Position numbers and translations under genes: made by a program. From Oscarella lobularis (Eukaryota; Porifera; Homoscleromorpha; Homosclerophorida; Oscarellidae): 64,000 bases of DNA. Below are positions 43,635-54,164 of this stretch, one piece after another (position 1 is the stretch's first letter; the number at the start of each line of letters is the position of its first letter). The notes beneath the pieces were generated by a model. That model did no database searches. It had not been told where the DNA came from and saw nothing but the letters and a program-made list of their open reading frames with translations. The stretch lies in contig NC_089175.1 of assembly GCF_947507565.1 (NCBI RefSeq), positions 2,035,733-2,099,732 of the forward strand, read 5' to 3'.

Positions 43635-44111
43635 CCCTGTTCTAAAATAGTGCCATGTTAGAAGGAACTATATTAGAACAGGACTATATTAGAACAGACT
43701 CGGTCCCAACGTGCACCCATGCAGGCCATGCAGGCCATGCACGATAGCTACAAGGCGGTCACTGGCATGAGTTTTCATCTGCTTCTGCACTGAAAAGAGG
43801 TTGTTCTAAAATAGACCCTGTTCTAAAATAGTGCCATCTTAGAAGGCACTATAATAGAACAGGACTATATTAGAACAGAAAGTTTTGGCGCCATTTTCAC
43901 TCTCTGGGTATGACAAGGCGTCGCAATCAATACACAATAAATTTCATCACTGCATGCTGGTGTAAAACGTCGTAAACCTTTGCTGAAAATCGCTAATCGA
44001 GTTACGAAGCCGTTGTCAGGGGTGGCTACCTATCTTAACGTAGTTTGCTACTGCGCAAGCACCTTACATCATTGGGCGTTGCTGTTCTAATATAGTCCCG
44101 TTCTAATATAG

Positions 44112-44916
44112 CCCGCCCCCGACTCAGCAAGGTTGGAACGAGTCTAGGGTTTTTGGGACGCGCTCCCAACCGAGTGATTACGTCTATACATATAACACAT
44201 TATACATCATCTTAAATCTAAATTCATTAGCTTTCTTTCTGTGCAAACCGTTTTAAATAAATGTCGCCGTTTTGGAAATAATGCTGGTTTGAAAAAGAGT
44301 TTTGGGAAACCATGTTTTATGTATCTCAAACTGTTTGCGACTTTAAATAAACACTAAAAAATGCATTGCATCAAAAAAGGTTTTCGAAAAATTCGTTCAA
44401 AAACCAACTAAACTGGCTAGAAGGAATTTTTCCTTGCTCGTAGGGCAGTCTATAAGGCGAAAATGTGTTCTCTTTTATGCATAAACTTTTTTAACGGGAT
44501 TTTGCAAAATCAGGTCGTGCTGACAGAGTACCACCGGTACTTGAAGTCCAGACATGAACATGCGCAGTTACAATGCATTTTGAGTCTTATAGAGAACACT
44601 AGAAGCAAGGAAAAATTCCTTTCAGCCATTTTCGTTGGTTTTTGAAGCGAATTTTCGAATTTTAAAGTTTATTTTTAGTATTTATTTAAAGTCGCAAACA
44701 GTTTGAGATACATAAAACATGGTGTCCCAAAACATACCGGCTTTTTCTAAACCAGCATTATTTCCAAAACGACGACATTTATTTAAAAACGGTTAGCACA
44801 GAAAGAAAACTTATGAATTTAGCTTTAAGATGATGTTAATGTGTTATATGTATAGACGTAATGACTCGGTTAGGAGCGCATCCCAAAAACCCTAGACTTG
44901 TTAAGTCGGGGGCGGG
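44112..44916. mobile_element. Foldback element nested in the right arm
   Basis: About 805 bp starting CCCGCCCCCGACT and ending AGTCGGGGGCGGG. Arms of about 330 bp (both with TTTAAATAAA and CATGTTTTATGTATCTCAAA) flank a short loop at about 44460-44575. It is flanked by ATATA on both sides. No coding capacity. Confidence 0.75.
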
Positions 44917-45091
44917 TGATATACGGGCTGTGCTTTCGCGAGCGTTAGGCCCATTAGCTCAACGCTTGTGCGTCTGAATCTGAACACGGCAGGTCAGTGA
45001 AAGCCATATGGGACTTGGGAAACAGCTGCGTCATTTGCAGGCAGCTGTCCCAAAAGCATGATGTTCCAAAACCGTTGCACGACTCTACTCA

Positions 45092-45546
45092 TCTATAATC
45101 ACTCTGCTCTATTCCGCGCGTGGGTCTGGCTAATTGATGCTCACGCTTCTGCAACCTGTCTATAAACACAATCGCTAGAACAGAAAGAGGCAGTAAATTT
45201 TTAGAAATAGCGGCACTAAAATTTTCTTTTTAGCACGAGATTAGTGGAGTGTTCCTGACAACGTTTTCTGTGAGTGATTTAATTAAAAGTGGTGTCATTT
45301 CTAAGCCTTGCAGGTTTTAAGTGCATTTTAGAAGAAGAGCAATTCACTCACACATTTCAAATCAGGGCAACAGAAAGTTTCTCGAGCTGCCGAATAAAGT
45401 GCGCATAGCTATAAGTACTTGCCAGTGGACGCTGACGTTTATTTGCAACAACTACAAAACGATTTCGCGGAACAAAAACAACGACAAAAGAAAAAAATGA
45501 AGCAGCATGAAAAAGACTCAGGCAAAACGTTTCAAAGACTCCAGCC
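45092..45546. other. Intergenic; 3' flank of the minus-strand secreted gene
   Basis: No gene supported. A 77-codon plus-strand frame from 45419 (Lys/Gln-rich) overlaps the end of the minus gene and lacks an ATG at its start. Confidence 0.5.
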
Positions 45547-46512
45547 TTATTGCGCGTACGTAAGGCGCGCAGTGACGCGGAAAGAGTTAATATCAGTTCC
45601 TCCAAAACCCGTCAATGCCAGAAAAACCAATCCATTTTTTTCAAAAGACTGACTTGTAACAGCTACAACGTTCACGTTGGCGTTAGTGATGTCAAAGCCA
45701 ATGAGGTTAGGCGGTTCTGTTAGAGCAGAACAGTCTGGAGTGATGCATGCATACGTGCTAAGGCCAACCGTTCCGGTAGTTCCAATAGCAGTAATGACAA
45801 GCGAATTGACAAGGAGGGAGGACGGAGGACAAATGGCGAATTTCAAGTAAGTAGTTTTGAGTGTGGGCACAAATCCAACGCCTGTTAGCGTGGGAATTGG
45901 CAACAGATCTGGCTTATACCATGACGCAGCAGACGATTGTGGAACGCTTTCGGTGATCAGATTTTGCAATTCTTGGAGAGGAGGAAACGTCGGAATGTCA
46001 CGGTCCAACAAGAAGAAGCGGACGGCAAACACGTACTCGATGCCATTGGCTAAATTGGCCGTACTTGTGAATGTCAGAGTACGACCATAACTGCTTCGGT
46101 ACTTGAAGCGAATTTCAGGCACATATCCGCCGGTAATTTGGTTGTTTCCAATATCCGCGTCACTCGATGAGCTAACAGTCATCTTAATTATTCCCAAGTT
46201 CGGTTCCCATTCCATGTTATTGGGAATGCTGATATAAACTACCACCGTCTTATCGTCGTACAGCATCGTATCGCTTTCACAGAGCAGCAGCGTGTAATTG
46301 TACACTTCATTTGCTCCAGGTCTCTGGTTTTGTTGCACGGTGAAGATCGTCGTGATGTTGGTGAAGTTGCTATAATCCTGGCCAAAATTCGCTACAAAAA
46401 GGAGGCAAAGATGTTTTAACAGTTATTAGTCATTTCTGGACTGTTATTGCGCGTTACCGTAGGAGGCGCCAACTAAAAGACAAACGATCAGGACACGAGC
46501 GACCGACAGCAT
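45547..46512 (-). CDS. Secreted protein of unknown function (paralogue A)
   Basis: Minus-strand exons 46512-46458 and 46391-45547 sum to 900 nt (299 aa), with a 66-nt intron. MLSVARVLIVCLLVGASYA is a signal peptide, and the intron falls at its end. The mature chain is Asn/Thr-rich with N-glycosylation sequons (NFTN), and contains SIPNNMEWEPNLGIIKM, STYACITPDCSAL and LTGFGGTDINSFRVTARL. It is clearly homologous to the plus-strand gene at 47695, with matching IPNN.W...LGII, STY.C..PDCS and TGFGG...F...ARL. No known domain was recognised and no membrane anchor is seen. The two genes are divergent paralogues sharing one intergenic region. Confidence 0.85.
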
Positions 46513-47694
46513 TTTTCAGGTTAGTCGTTTTGAAGGCAATGACCAGCGCATTCGAGACAGACTTCTTATATACGCTGCAGTCGTTGCCATATCAACAAGT
46601 AACACCGAGGGATGCACGCGATGTGCACAGTAGGCGGGCCTAGTGATATTGCTCGTGGGTCGAGATCGCGGTCAGCGGCGGCCTCTCAATCCATTAACGT
46701 CGTACCAGTTTGTGCTCTCACGGGAGTTATTACTCCCACGACATTATCCTCACAGGTGGCGGCATAGCGGCTTTTATAAAATTATTCAGAAGCAACGCCT
46801 CTTTTCTGAGTTTATCTTAATTTTCTGCGCGGACGACTTAGGAACTACGTTAATTGCGCAGTTTTCTTACTGTGTGAATGCTATAGCGCCGATCGAGCGC
46901 AAGATGGTATCTCTTCGACGAAGAAGTGTGCATCAGCTGCATTTTGTTTCACTCCTCTAGATGCGGTCACTCCTCTGCATGCGGTCATCGTATCTTAGCT
47001 TCTGCTGCATGCGTTCACGGTCATCGTGTGGGTCAACCTTATAGCTTCCATCTGTGGCGTAATTTCTCAGCAATCAAGCCGTCCATGGGATAGGAAACGC
47101 TTCACGCAGCCTTCTAACTGTCTCCTCTTGGCATTCTATTAGGTTGGAAGCGGCTGCATCTCCTAATCCTGCTGACTTTCTTCCAAAAGTTTCTTTTGTG
47201 GGGGTGGTTTCTGTCCAGCTGACGTTATCTTTTTTCAGCAGGTTGTTTCCCACACTTGCATTCTTCTAAGGATCCAGACGGGGGTGCATGGGCAACTCCT
47301 TTATTATTTACCCGCCTACATACTCTAGCACAATGTCAGGTGGGAGATTAAAGCTTCCATCTGTGGCGTAATTTCTCAGCAATCAAGCCGTCCATGGGAT
47401 AAGAAACGCTTCACGCAGCCTTCTAACTGTCTCCTCTTGGCATTCTATTAGGTTGGAAGCGGCTGCATCTCCTAATCCTGCTGACTTTCTTCCAAAAGTT
47501 TCTTTTGTGGGGGTGGTTTCTGTCCAGCTGACGCATGCTCTAGCCATAGCACAATATCAGGTGGGAGAGGAAGCGTTTTCGCGGCCATCTGTTTGTTTGT
47601 TGCCATGGCACTCATTAGGCGCATAAAAGCAGCGAAACAGCGTCACTCGTCACATTCTTTCAAACAACTTTCGCTGTGTATACCGCCTGAAACA
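46513..47694. promoter_or_regulatory. Bidirectional intergenic region with a 180-bp direct duplication
   Basis: Lies between two divergently transcribed secreted-protein genes. 47041-47223 and 47351-47533 are near-identical direct repeats (CTTCCATCTGTGGCGTAATTT to TTCTGTCCAGCTGACG), separated by about 130 bp. No coding sequence was recognised. It may hold duplicated enhancer elements. Confidence 0.5.
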
Positions 47695-48617
47695 ATGATC
47701 TACGTTGTTGCGCTTGCTGCTCTCTTCGGGCTAGCCTATGGTGGGTTAGTAGGTAACGAGATGCTTTTATCCTGGGACCGGTTTTTCTTTCTATAGGGCA
47801 AGGGCAAACGTACACTCTGATTCCAACAAGGTACTACGTCGCGACAAATCAAAGGCCAACGGATCAACAAACGCTCAATTACACTCTCGATCTTTGCAAT
47901 TCAATTTCGAACGCGTACGACGGCTATACTGCGAAGGTCTTTATCAACATTCCAAATAATCGAAACTGGACAGCGCAACTGGGCATCATTGAGTCAATAG
48001 CTTATTCGCAGGACGGCACAAAACTCGGGAATAACAGTCGGCCTGATCATACATCTGCTCCCACATTTGAATTTGCATACAAGAAAGAATACGGGTCCTT
48101 GGTACTGGTTATGACGTCCAATATCGCCTCCGCTATAGATTACACGTTTACAGTTGACTTTTATAATTCTTTCTCCACGCAAACGCTTGAAGACTACGAA
48201 AGCGATGCAAGAGAGTATTACAACTCTGTCAACAAAAGTGAGGCAGACAGTTGGTACATTCCGGTATTGATTCCAGTTGTCAAAAACGACGGATACGACT
48301 CTGTCGCGACAAAAGAGTCAGTTTATTACCAAATAGCCATTTGTGCGACAGATCCCAATAAAGCCCAAACTGCAGTAGTGACGGTGTTAGGACAAAATGT
48401 CAAAAGCGCGTTTAGCACTTACGTCTGTGCCGTTCCAGACTGCTCTCCGACAGTGAAAAACAACAACGTCATTGCGTACGATATCACAAACAGCATCTCA
48501 AACGTTGCAGTCTTCAAATCTTCTCAAATCACAAGCAGTGGGGTTTTCTACGTCGTCATCACTGGGTTTGGTGGATCTGGCACCAACGAATTCCAACTGG
48601 CAGCTCGCCTGTTGTAA
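47695..48617 (+). CDS. Secreted protein of unknown function (paralogue B)
   Basis: Exons 47695-47740 and 47797-48617 sum to 867 nt (288 aa). The signal peptide is MIYVVALAALFGLAYG, and as in paralogue A the phase-1 intron sits exactly at its end. The mature protein has several N-glycosylation sites (NYTL, NWTA, NNSR) and the paralogous landmarks IPNNRNWTAQLGII, STYVCAVPDCS and TGFGGSGTNEFQLAARL. Each protein has a conserved Cys...Cys-x-PDC arrangement, so disulphides are likely. It is probably an extracellular or mucus/matrix component. Function unknown. A poly(A) signal, GTGAATAAAAAG, lies at about 48733. Confidence 0.85.
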
Positions 48618-49379
48618 GCAATTGACCAAAGACATGCTTGTCTTTTTTTTCGTGTTTTTCTGTTCATGCTCCAGCTGTTCTTGTACTTTCTTTTAGATGT
48701 GTGTTAGCCTTGTACGCGTATAGTCGTCGCAGTGAATAAAAAGAAGCTTCTGCTTTTCATTTGCCGTGGAGTTCAGCTAGTGGACTCACTTCTGCGTTTT
48801 GAGCAAAGAGCTAGTAGCATTATGTCAACCGACTGAAGTAACGCTCCACTTACTACCTATTCTCCTCACCTCTTCCTTAGTTCTAGGACTATATAGTATG
48901 TTCAACCGTTGGCCGCAAAAAAAGGCGCCCTAGAATCGATTATAGGAAGCCCTTTCGAGGCAGAATATCCGCGAGGAGACTGCGAACAATAGATGGCAAA
49001 TGGAGAAAGACAGTTTGGTACAAATGTCTGCGCGCATTTTCCTCGTCGCGCGCACCGTCGCGTGCTAGCCTGGTCCCCAGACCCTCTCAAGAGCACCCGG
49101 TGTCCCTCTGGCAGGGATCCCTGCCCTCTGTTTAAGTGCCTACCCGCGCCACGCCCCTCGTGCGCTATCAAATACGTTTACCATTGAGTACATAAGCGGA
49201 AATAGGAGCGTTTCTCAGAAATACACTCTTTTAGGTTCTGCGAGCGTCTAGTTCACCTGTCTTGTTATTACACTGATGACAGGAGTCATAACAAAACGCC
49301 AGAGTAACTCTCTCCGGACGCCAGTGTCTCGCTGCCTGCGCGATCAAACCGCCGGACGGTCTTCTCCAGACCGCTCCGG
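48618..49379. other. 3'UTR and repeat-bearing intergenic DNA
   Basis: AATAAA near 48735 ends the secreted gene. At about 49074 TAGCCTGGTCCCCAGACC matches the outer part of the palindrome at 30909. No gene recognised. Confidence 0.5.
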
Positions 49380-49745
49380 CGCTTTGCTTCAGTTTCCTGC
49401 TGCCGCCTCCCTTTCGCAACAGTCTCTACCAGTCTTGGGAAGACTGGAAAGAGGGTTTGATCCGTTCCTGTGCCAATCTCATGCAACGGCCTGCATGGGC
49501 TGGGGACGACACAACTCGCCGTTACGTGTTGGCCTTGCGCATTCAAGGACCGGCTCGCGACGCCTTCCGCACCCTCTCAGACGTCGCCAAAGCAACGTTT
49601 GATTTCTTGCTCGAAGCCTTTCGCTCTCGCTCTCTGCCGGGTAACCGTCAAGAAGTCAAACGGTAGCCTTTTGCCTCCGTCAACACGGCGGCTCCGAACC
49701 GCTGCTTGACTTTGGCAACGCGATTTGCGGGCTAGCGGCTCAATC
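49380..49745 (+). pseudogene. Retrotransposon gag relic
   Basis: The reading frame LLPPPFRNSLYQSWEDWKEG, then ALRIQGPARDAFRTLSD, FLLEAFRSRSLPG, and after a frameshift LRQHGGSEPLLDFGNAICGL, has the W..W..L / G.A...F..L / LDF pattern of Ty3-type gag capsid proteins. It is short, with an in-frame stop at 49664. No pol or LTRs were found. Confidence 0.5.
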
Positions 49746-50046
49746 GTTTTCTATTATGTATGAAATTTAAATAAATTTTATTGGCGCAATTAGTATCTCA
49801 CCTTTTGTATCCTAAAAACATCCACAATGTTTTTTCAATGTAAGAATTGCTTTCGAATGAAACTTGTGTTTTATGTCATGTTCAAGTTTCAAACTATTCT
49901 CGGGAGGTGTTAACAAGAGGTTTTCACCGACGCTATGGCTTGTGCAGTTTTATCAGCTTTAACTGCGTCTTGTAATGGTGGAACGAAATGGTAATGTTCA
50001 AAAATTTGCATCCGGGACTGCTCTACAACCTCGAGGAAAACGAACG
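49746..50046 (+). promoter_or_regulatory. 5' flank of the intact USP gene
   Basis: Contains the segment TATCTCACCTTTTGTATCC...CACAATG and TTTGCATCCGGGACTG that also precedes every USP fragment (7195, 23235, 35460, 39975), with about 150 bp extra here. These shared bases define the left edge of the duplicated USP piece. Confidence 0.5.
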
Positions 50047-53000
50047 ATGACGGGCCAGCACGACGGTCTGTCCGGGCAGACACAGGTCAGACAGCCTAGC
50101 GGGCCAAACTATCTTTCGTCTAACGACACCTTTAGAGGCGAGATCTTAATAATCTGCAAGAAATCCTCGGCATCGGCGAAGAGCAAGCGCTAAAGCTGTA
50201 CCAGGTCGGCTAAGAGCTCTTCCAGAGAAGCGAAAACAGTTCTAAGACGCGCAGGAAAACGAGAAGAGCGTAACGAAGGCTATCGAAGCGATGACAGCGA
50301 AGCAAGAGAACGAAGAACCGCTTCGAAGCGCGTACGGCGACACCGCGGAATCGTCGTCGTGGAAATCGTCGAGGGAAACGCCGCAATTAGCAATCGAGGC
50401 TCGAAAAGTGAAGAAGGAAGAGCCGAAGCCGACTCTCATCGATTTGACGTCGACGGAAGATGGCGACGACGATGTCCAGAGAGCGATCGCATTGAGCCTT
50501 CAAGACGCCGTAAGAAACGAGGGGGGTTAGAGATAGATACGTTTCAACGTTAGGATTAGCAGTGCAGCATGTCTTAGTAAACAGTCTCACAGATAAAAGT
50601 ACTGACTGACTCAACTGTATCTCGTAGTGAATATTCTATTCGTTAGAAAAAGTTATTTATTCTTTATGCATAGAATCATATTAGTGGAGCTCCTCTGTCT
50701 CGAGAAGACCAAGATTTGAGCAGGTTCGAAACTTCCCCTAGACAAAAACTCAATCGTGAACTGTTGCCTCTCCAAAGAGCTGTCGAGGCTAGCATGGCCG
50801 ATACGAAAGGCGGCTCAACACGCCGCCGCCGATATGACTCTCTCTTGCTTCACATCGATCCTCTCAATCCCCACGAGAGAATCCGCGACGGAACCAATCC
50901 GGTGGGAATCAAAAACGTTGGGAATACGTGTTGGTTTAGTGCCGTCATTCAGGTAGATAAAATAACAATTAAATTAGATTAAATAATTGGGGAGTTTTGA
51001 TGTTTCATAGTCGTTGTATCATCTTCCCGTTTTTCGTAACGTCGTCTTGCAGCACGCGAGTCTCGACGATGCACGCGTCGTCAACGGCGACGTGCCGGAG
51101 AGCGAACGAGACCAAGCATCGAGTCCGGCCGTGGCGTTCGTAAAGGAGCTGAGAGACCTATTTGCACTCCTACTGGGAAGTCGACGAAAGTACGTCGATC
51201 CAACAAAAGCAGTACAGGTAAGAGAAGATTAATTAATTAATCACTATATATTTAGTAATACATTTGTGTCGTTAGAAACTCAAATCTACGTTCGCTTCCT
51301 CCGCATCTAACACAGCCTATCAGCAGGTAAGTAGAACCGTCCCTAATAGTATCTCAGTTAAACTGTATGTTCTCAGGATGTGAGTGAGTTTAACCATCTT
51401 CTCATGGAATGGCTCGAGGAAGCGTTCAAGACCGATTCGCCCGCCTTGAACCCGATCCTCGAACTCTTCTACGGTAAATTCTCCACGACGGGCATGAACG
51501 AGGGTAAGGAATTTAAAACGGACGGCCCGTTTGGCGCCCATCCGCTTCAAGTCCGCGGTTTTCCCAATCTCCACGCGAGTCTCGACGGATCGATGGTCCA
51601 GCGCGAAATCGAGCCCGTCAACGCAAGCGGCGTCGACGGCAACGGCGGTTCGGACGACGTCAAATCGGAACAGGAGACGTGGTTTCGTCATTTGCCGCCC
51701 GTTCTCATATTGGAATTATCGCGATTCGAGTTCAGTCCCACCGAGGGGAGAACGAAGAAGATACACGATAGGGTCGCCTTTGATGAAGTGCTCTACATGG
51801 ATAGGTAGCCGTCCACAGAAAATAAATAATTATCTTTATTTATTCAAAAACTTTTTTTTCAGATATATGGAGGTTAATAAGGCCGTGACTCGAGAAAAAC
51901 GACTAGAGGAGTACAAGTTGAAAGAGCAGCTTGCTGCATTGGAACAAGAACTCGAAAAGTAAATCGACTCTGATTATACATAATCAATATTTGCTATTCG
52001 AGTAGATATACAAACTATAAAGGCAAACGGGTTGCGCTGAGAGACGCGTTAGATCTCTCTTTGGAATTCGCACGATCAAAGAGAACGTGTTTGGATAGTA
52101 GCCAGGACGACATGATGCAGGTCTCACCCAAAGAAGAAACTAAAGGTAAGGGGCAATTTCAACAAATAAAAAGAGAGCTCTTTATAGTCGAACTTCGTTC
52201 TCTAGTTCTCTGCAGCACTCCGAATCCGTCTCCTCGACACGTCTCCAGCGACGTCGTGGAAACGCTGACGGAATATCTGAGTCGATGGCGAGACGAGGTG
52301 AACGAAGACGAACACGGTGAGAAAAGCGCACGCACGTAAACTCGCCCCCTCAAACGAGACGAATAGAACTGAGAAGGGAAGTAGAAAACGTTCGAACGAA
52401 AATCGACGAACTATACAAAATCGCAGAACTAGAAAACGTGTGCTATCGCCTCCACTCCGTTTTGGTTCACGAAGGCGAGGCGACGGGCGGTCACTACTGG
52501 GTCTACATTCGCGATCACGTCGCCGGCACGTGGCGAAAATTCAACGACATCTCCGTGACGTCGGTGACGTGGGACGAAGTTCGACGCGAGTCGTTCGGAA
52601 CGCATCACACGGCGAGCGCCTACTGTCTCTTTTACATCAACGAAAAGGAAGCCAGTCGTATAAGTAATAACGGATAAATAGATTAATAATAAAAATTATG
52701 TTAATCTGGTCGTTGTAGCCTGCGAGGGGGTGGATCTCGTTCTGCCTGAACGACTTCGACGCTTGGTCGAAGATCACAATGCGGCGTTTCAGAAAGAAAT
52801 CGACGATTACGATGCGGCGAAGGAGATTTCGGATCCGATGTCTCAAGCGGAGACGCTCGTTTCGGAGAGCTTCGAAACGGTTGCCAAGGGCAGCATAAAG
52901 TCATTGGAAGAAATCGTCAACGAGCAGTTCGTGGGCATATGCGAGAATTTGGGCGTTTTGGCGAAGAAAAGGAGCACGATTGACTTCGACGACGTGCGTC

Positions 53001-54034
53001 TCGAGCATTTTCTTTGCTTTTTGGAAGCGGCGCCGTGTTCGAGTCAAGTGCGAATGCACGCTCTCGTACTCGAGGGATGCAATCAGTTTCCCTTGGGCGA
53101 TTATTCCGAGGACTGGTGCGTGAGACTTGGAATTAGAATGAGTAGCGTTTCATACGGTTGCTATAGTCACGACGATGTGAAAAAGATATTGCTTTCGAAA
53201 CTCGACGATACTCCAGTGGAAGCGAGAGAAGAGGTCAAGGTACAGGATTGGCAAAAGTCATAGAAACCCTTTTGGGTTGGTAAACACTTTGGCTTTTAGG
53301 TTTGGGAGAATGCATTCAATCAACTTACTAAGATTTACACCTATTTGACACACGCTCTGGAACTCCTTCACGCTAAACAGTATTGGCAAAAAATTAATTA
53401 AATCATAATCGAATCATAATTTTAGGTATTCTGACGCCTTGCCGTTTCTCGTCCAAGTCGTCTTGTACAACAACGAATTGTCTGATAACGTCGATCCCCG
53501 TTGCGCTCTAACGGAGTCTCTTGTCAATTCCATTCTTTGTCATTGCATTAAGGTACGTTTTCACATCGACGTCACGTCAGTGTTTTTTTCTCTGATCGTT
53601 TTTTATCCTGTAGGAGCTCAGCGATGCATGTTGCAGCAAGGTGTTTGACGGGAACGAGATGGAAGCCCTGCAGGCGGTCAGAGACATGAACAACTTGGTG
53701 ATACCGTGTCTGAACGTTCTCGATGACAACGGCGACGAAGAGCAAGGCAACGGCTTCTTGCACGAGCACGTCAATAGGACGTGGTGCGAATTATTGGCGA
53801 TTCAGCAAAACGGTAACATAAGAGAAAAGGCGATTTTTTGTGTCACTCCTAATTTTTTGTTTAGATGATGAGAGAAATGATCAGTTGAGACAAGTTCTCG
53901 AAAAACTGCTCGACGTTTCCGCCACGAGGGATTGGGGCAGTGTTGACGTGCATTGCGAGGACTCGGCGATTAATCAAAACGATGTTCGTCAACGGTTTGT
54001 ACATATGATGACAATTATGACACAGCAGTCTTAG
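50047..54034 (+). CDS. USP25/28: Ubiquitin carboxyl-terminal hydrolase USP25/28 (intact copy)
   Basis: About 17 exons. MTGQHDGLSGQTQ (50047-50085), a UBA-like LNNLQEILGIGEEQALKLYQ, a SUMO/UIM-type stretch IDLTSTEDGDDDVQRAIALSL, Cys box [16 protein letters not shown] (Cys codon 50929-50931), YVDPTKAV, QQ/DVSEF, the RFEFSPTEGRTKKIHDRVAF segment, a coiled linker, His box LHSVLVHEGEATGGHYW (about 52460-52510), and a C-terminal helical region to 54034. It is a deubiquitinating enzyme, and the order matches vertebrate USP25 and USP28. Exons 50047-50085, 50136-50204, 50255-50509, 50685-50723, 50778-50952, 51011-51217, 51276-51326, 51377-51804, 51863-51958, 52006-52145, 52206-52316, 52367-52663, 52719-53239, 53300-53379, 53426-53552, 53614-53812 and 53865-54034 join in frame, except that the step 50509 to 50685 needs two more bases modulo 3. 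An 8-nt exon at 50563-50570 would fit. About 1000 aa, as expected for the family. It is the only complete copy here. Confidence 0.9.
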
Positions 54035-54164
54035 TTCGACGGAAATTTATTTTAATTAATACACTGGTTTGGATTACATATCCGTGGGCCGCATGTTCGG
54101 TAGCGGAAAACGAGACCAAAGTTTAATTAAATTAATAATCACGTTGTGTTCCCGTATACTTAAA

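Larger units (their letters stand above)
42373..45091. mobile_element. Long inverted-repeat element across the assembly gap
   Basis: The left arm (42373-43026) is the reverse complement of the right arm (43635-44111 plus 44917-45091), with outer ends TAGAGTCGTGCA...TGCACGACTCTA. The right arm is interrupted by a foldback element. The inner left part (43027-43434) has no counterpart because the gap falls there. No transposase is visible, although one could lie in the gap. It entered at a point where the array relic has GTCAGGTAGAG (compare 9775-9785). Confidence 0.75.

Noticed and set aside
43431-43661. Open frame across the N run
   Set aside because: Produced only by unknown bases.
45419-45652. 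77-codon Lys/Gln-rich plus-strand frame
   Set aside because: Has no ATG start and overlaps the coding end of the minus-strand secreted gene.
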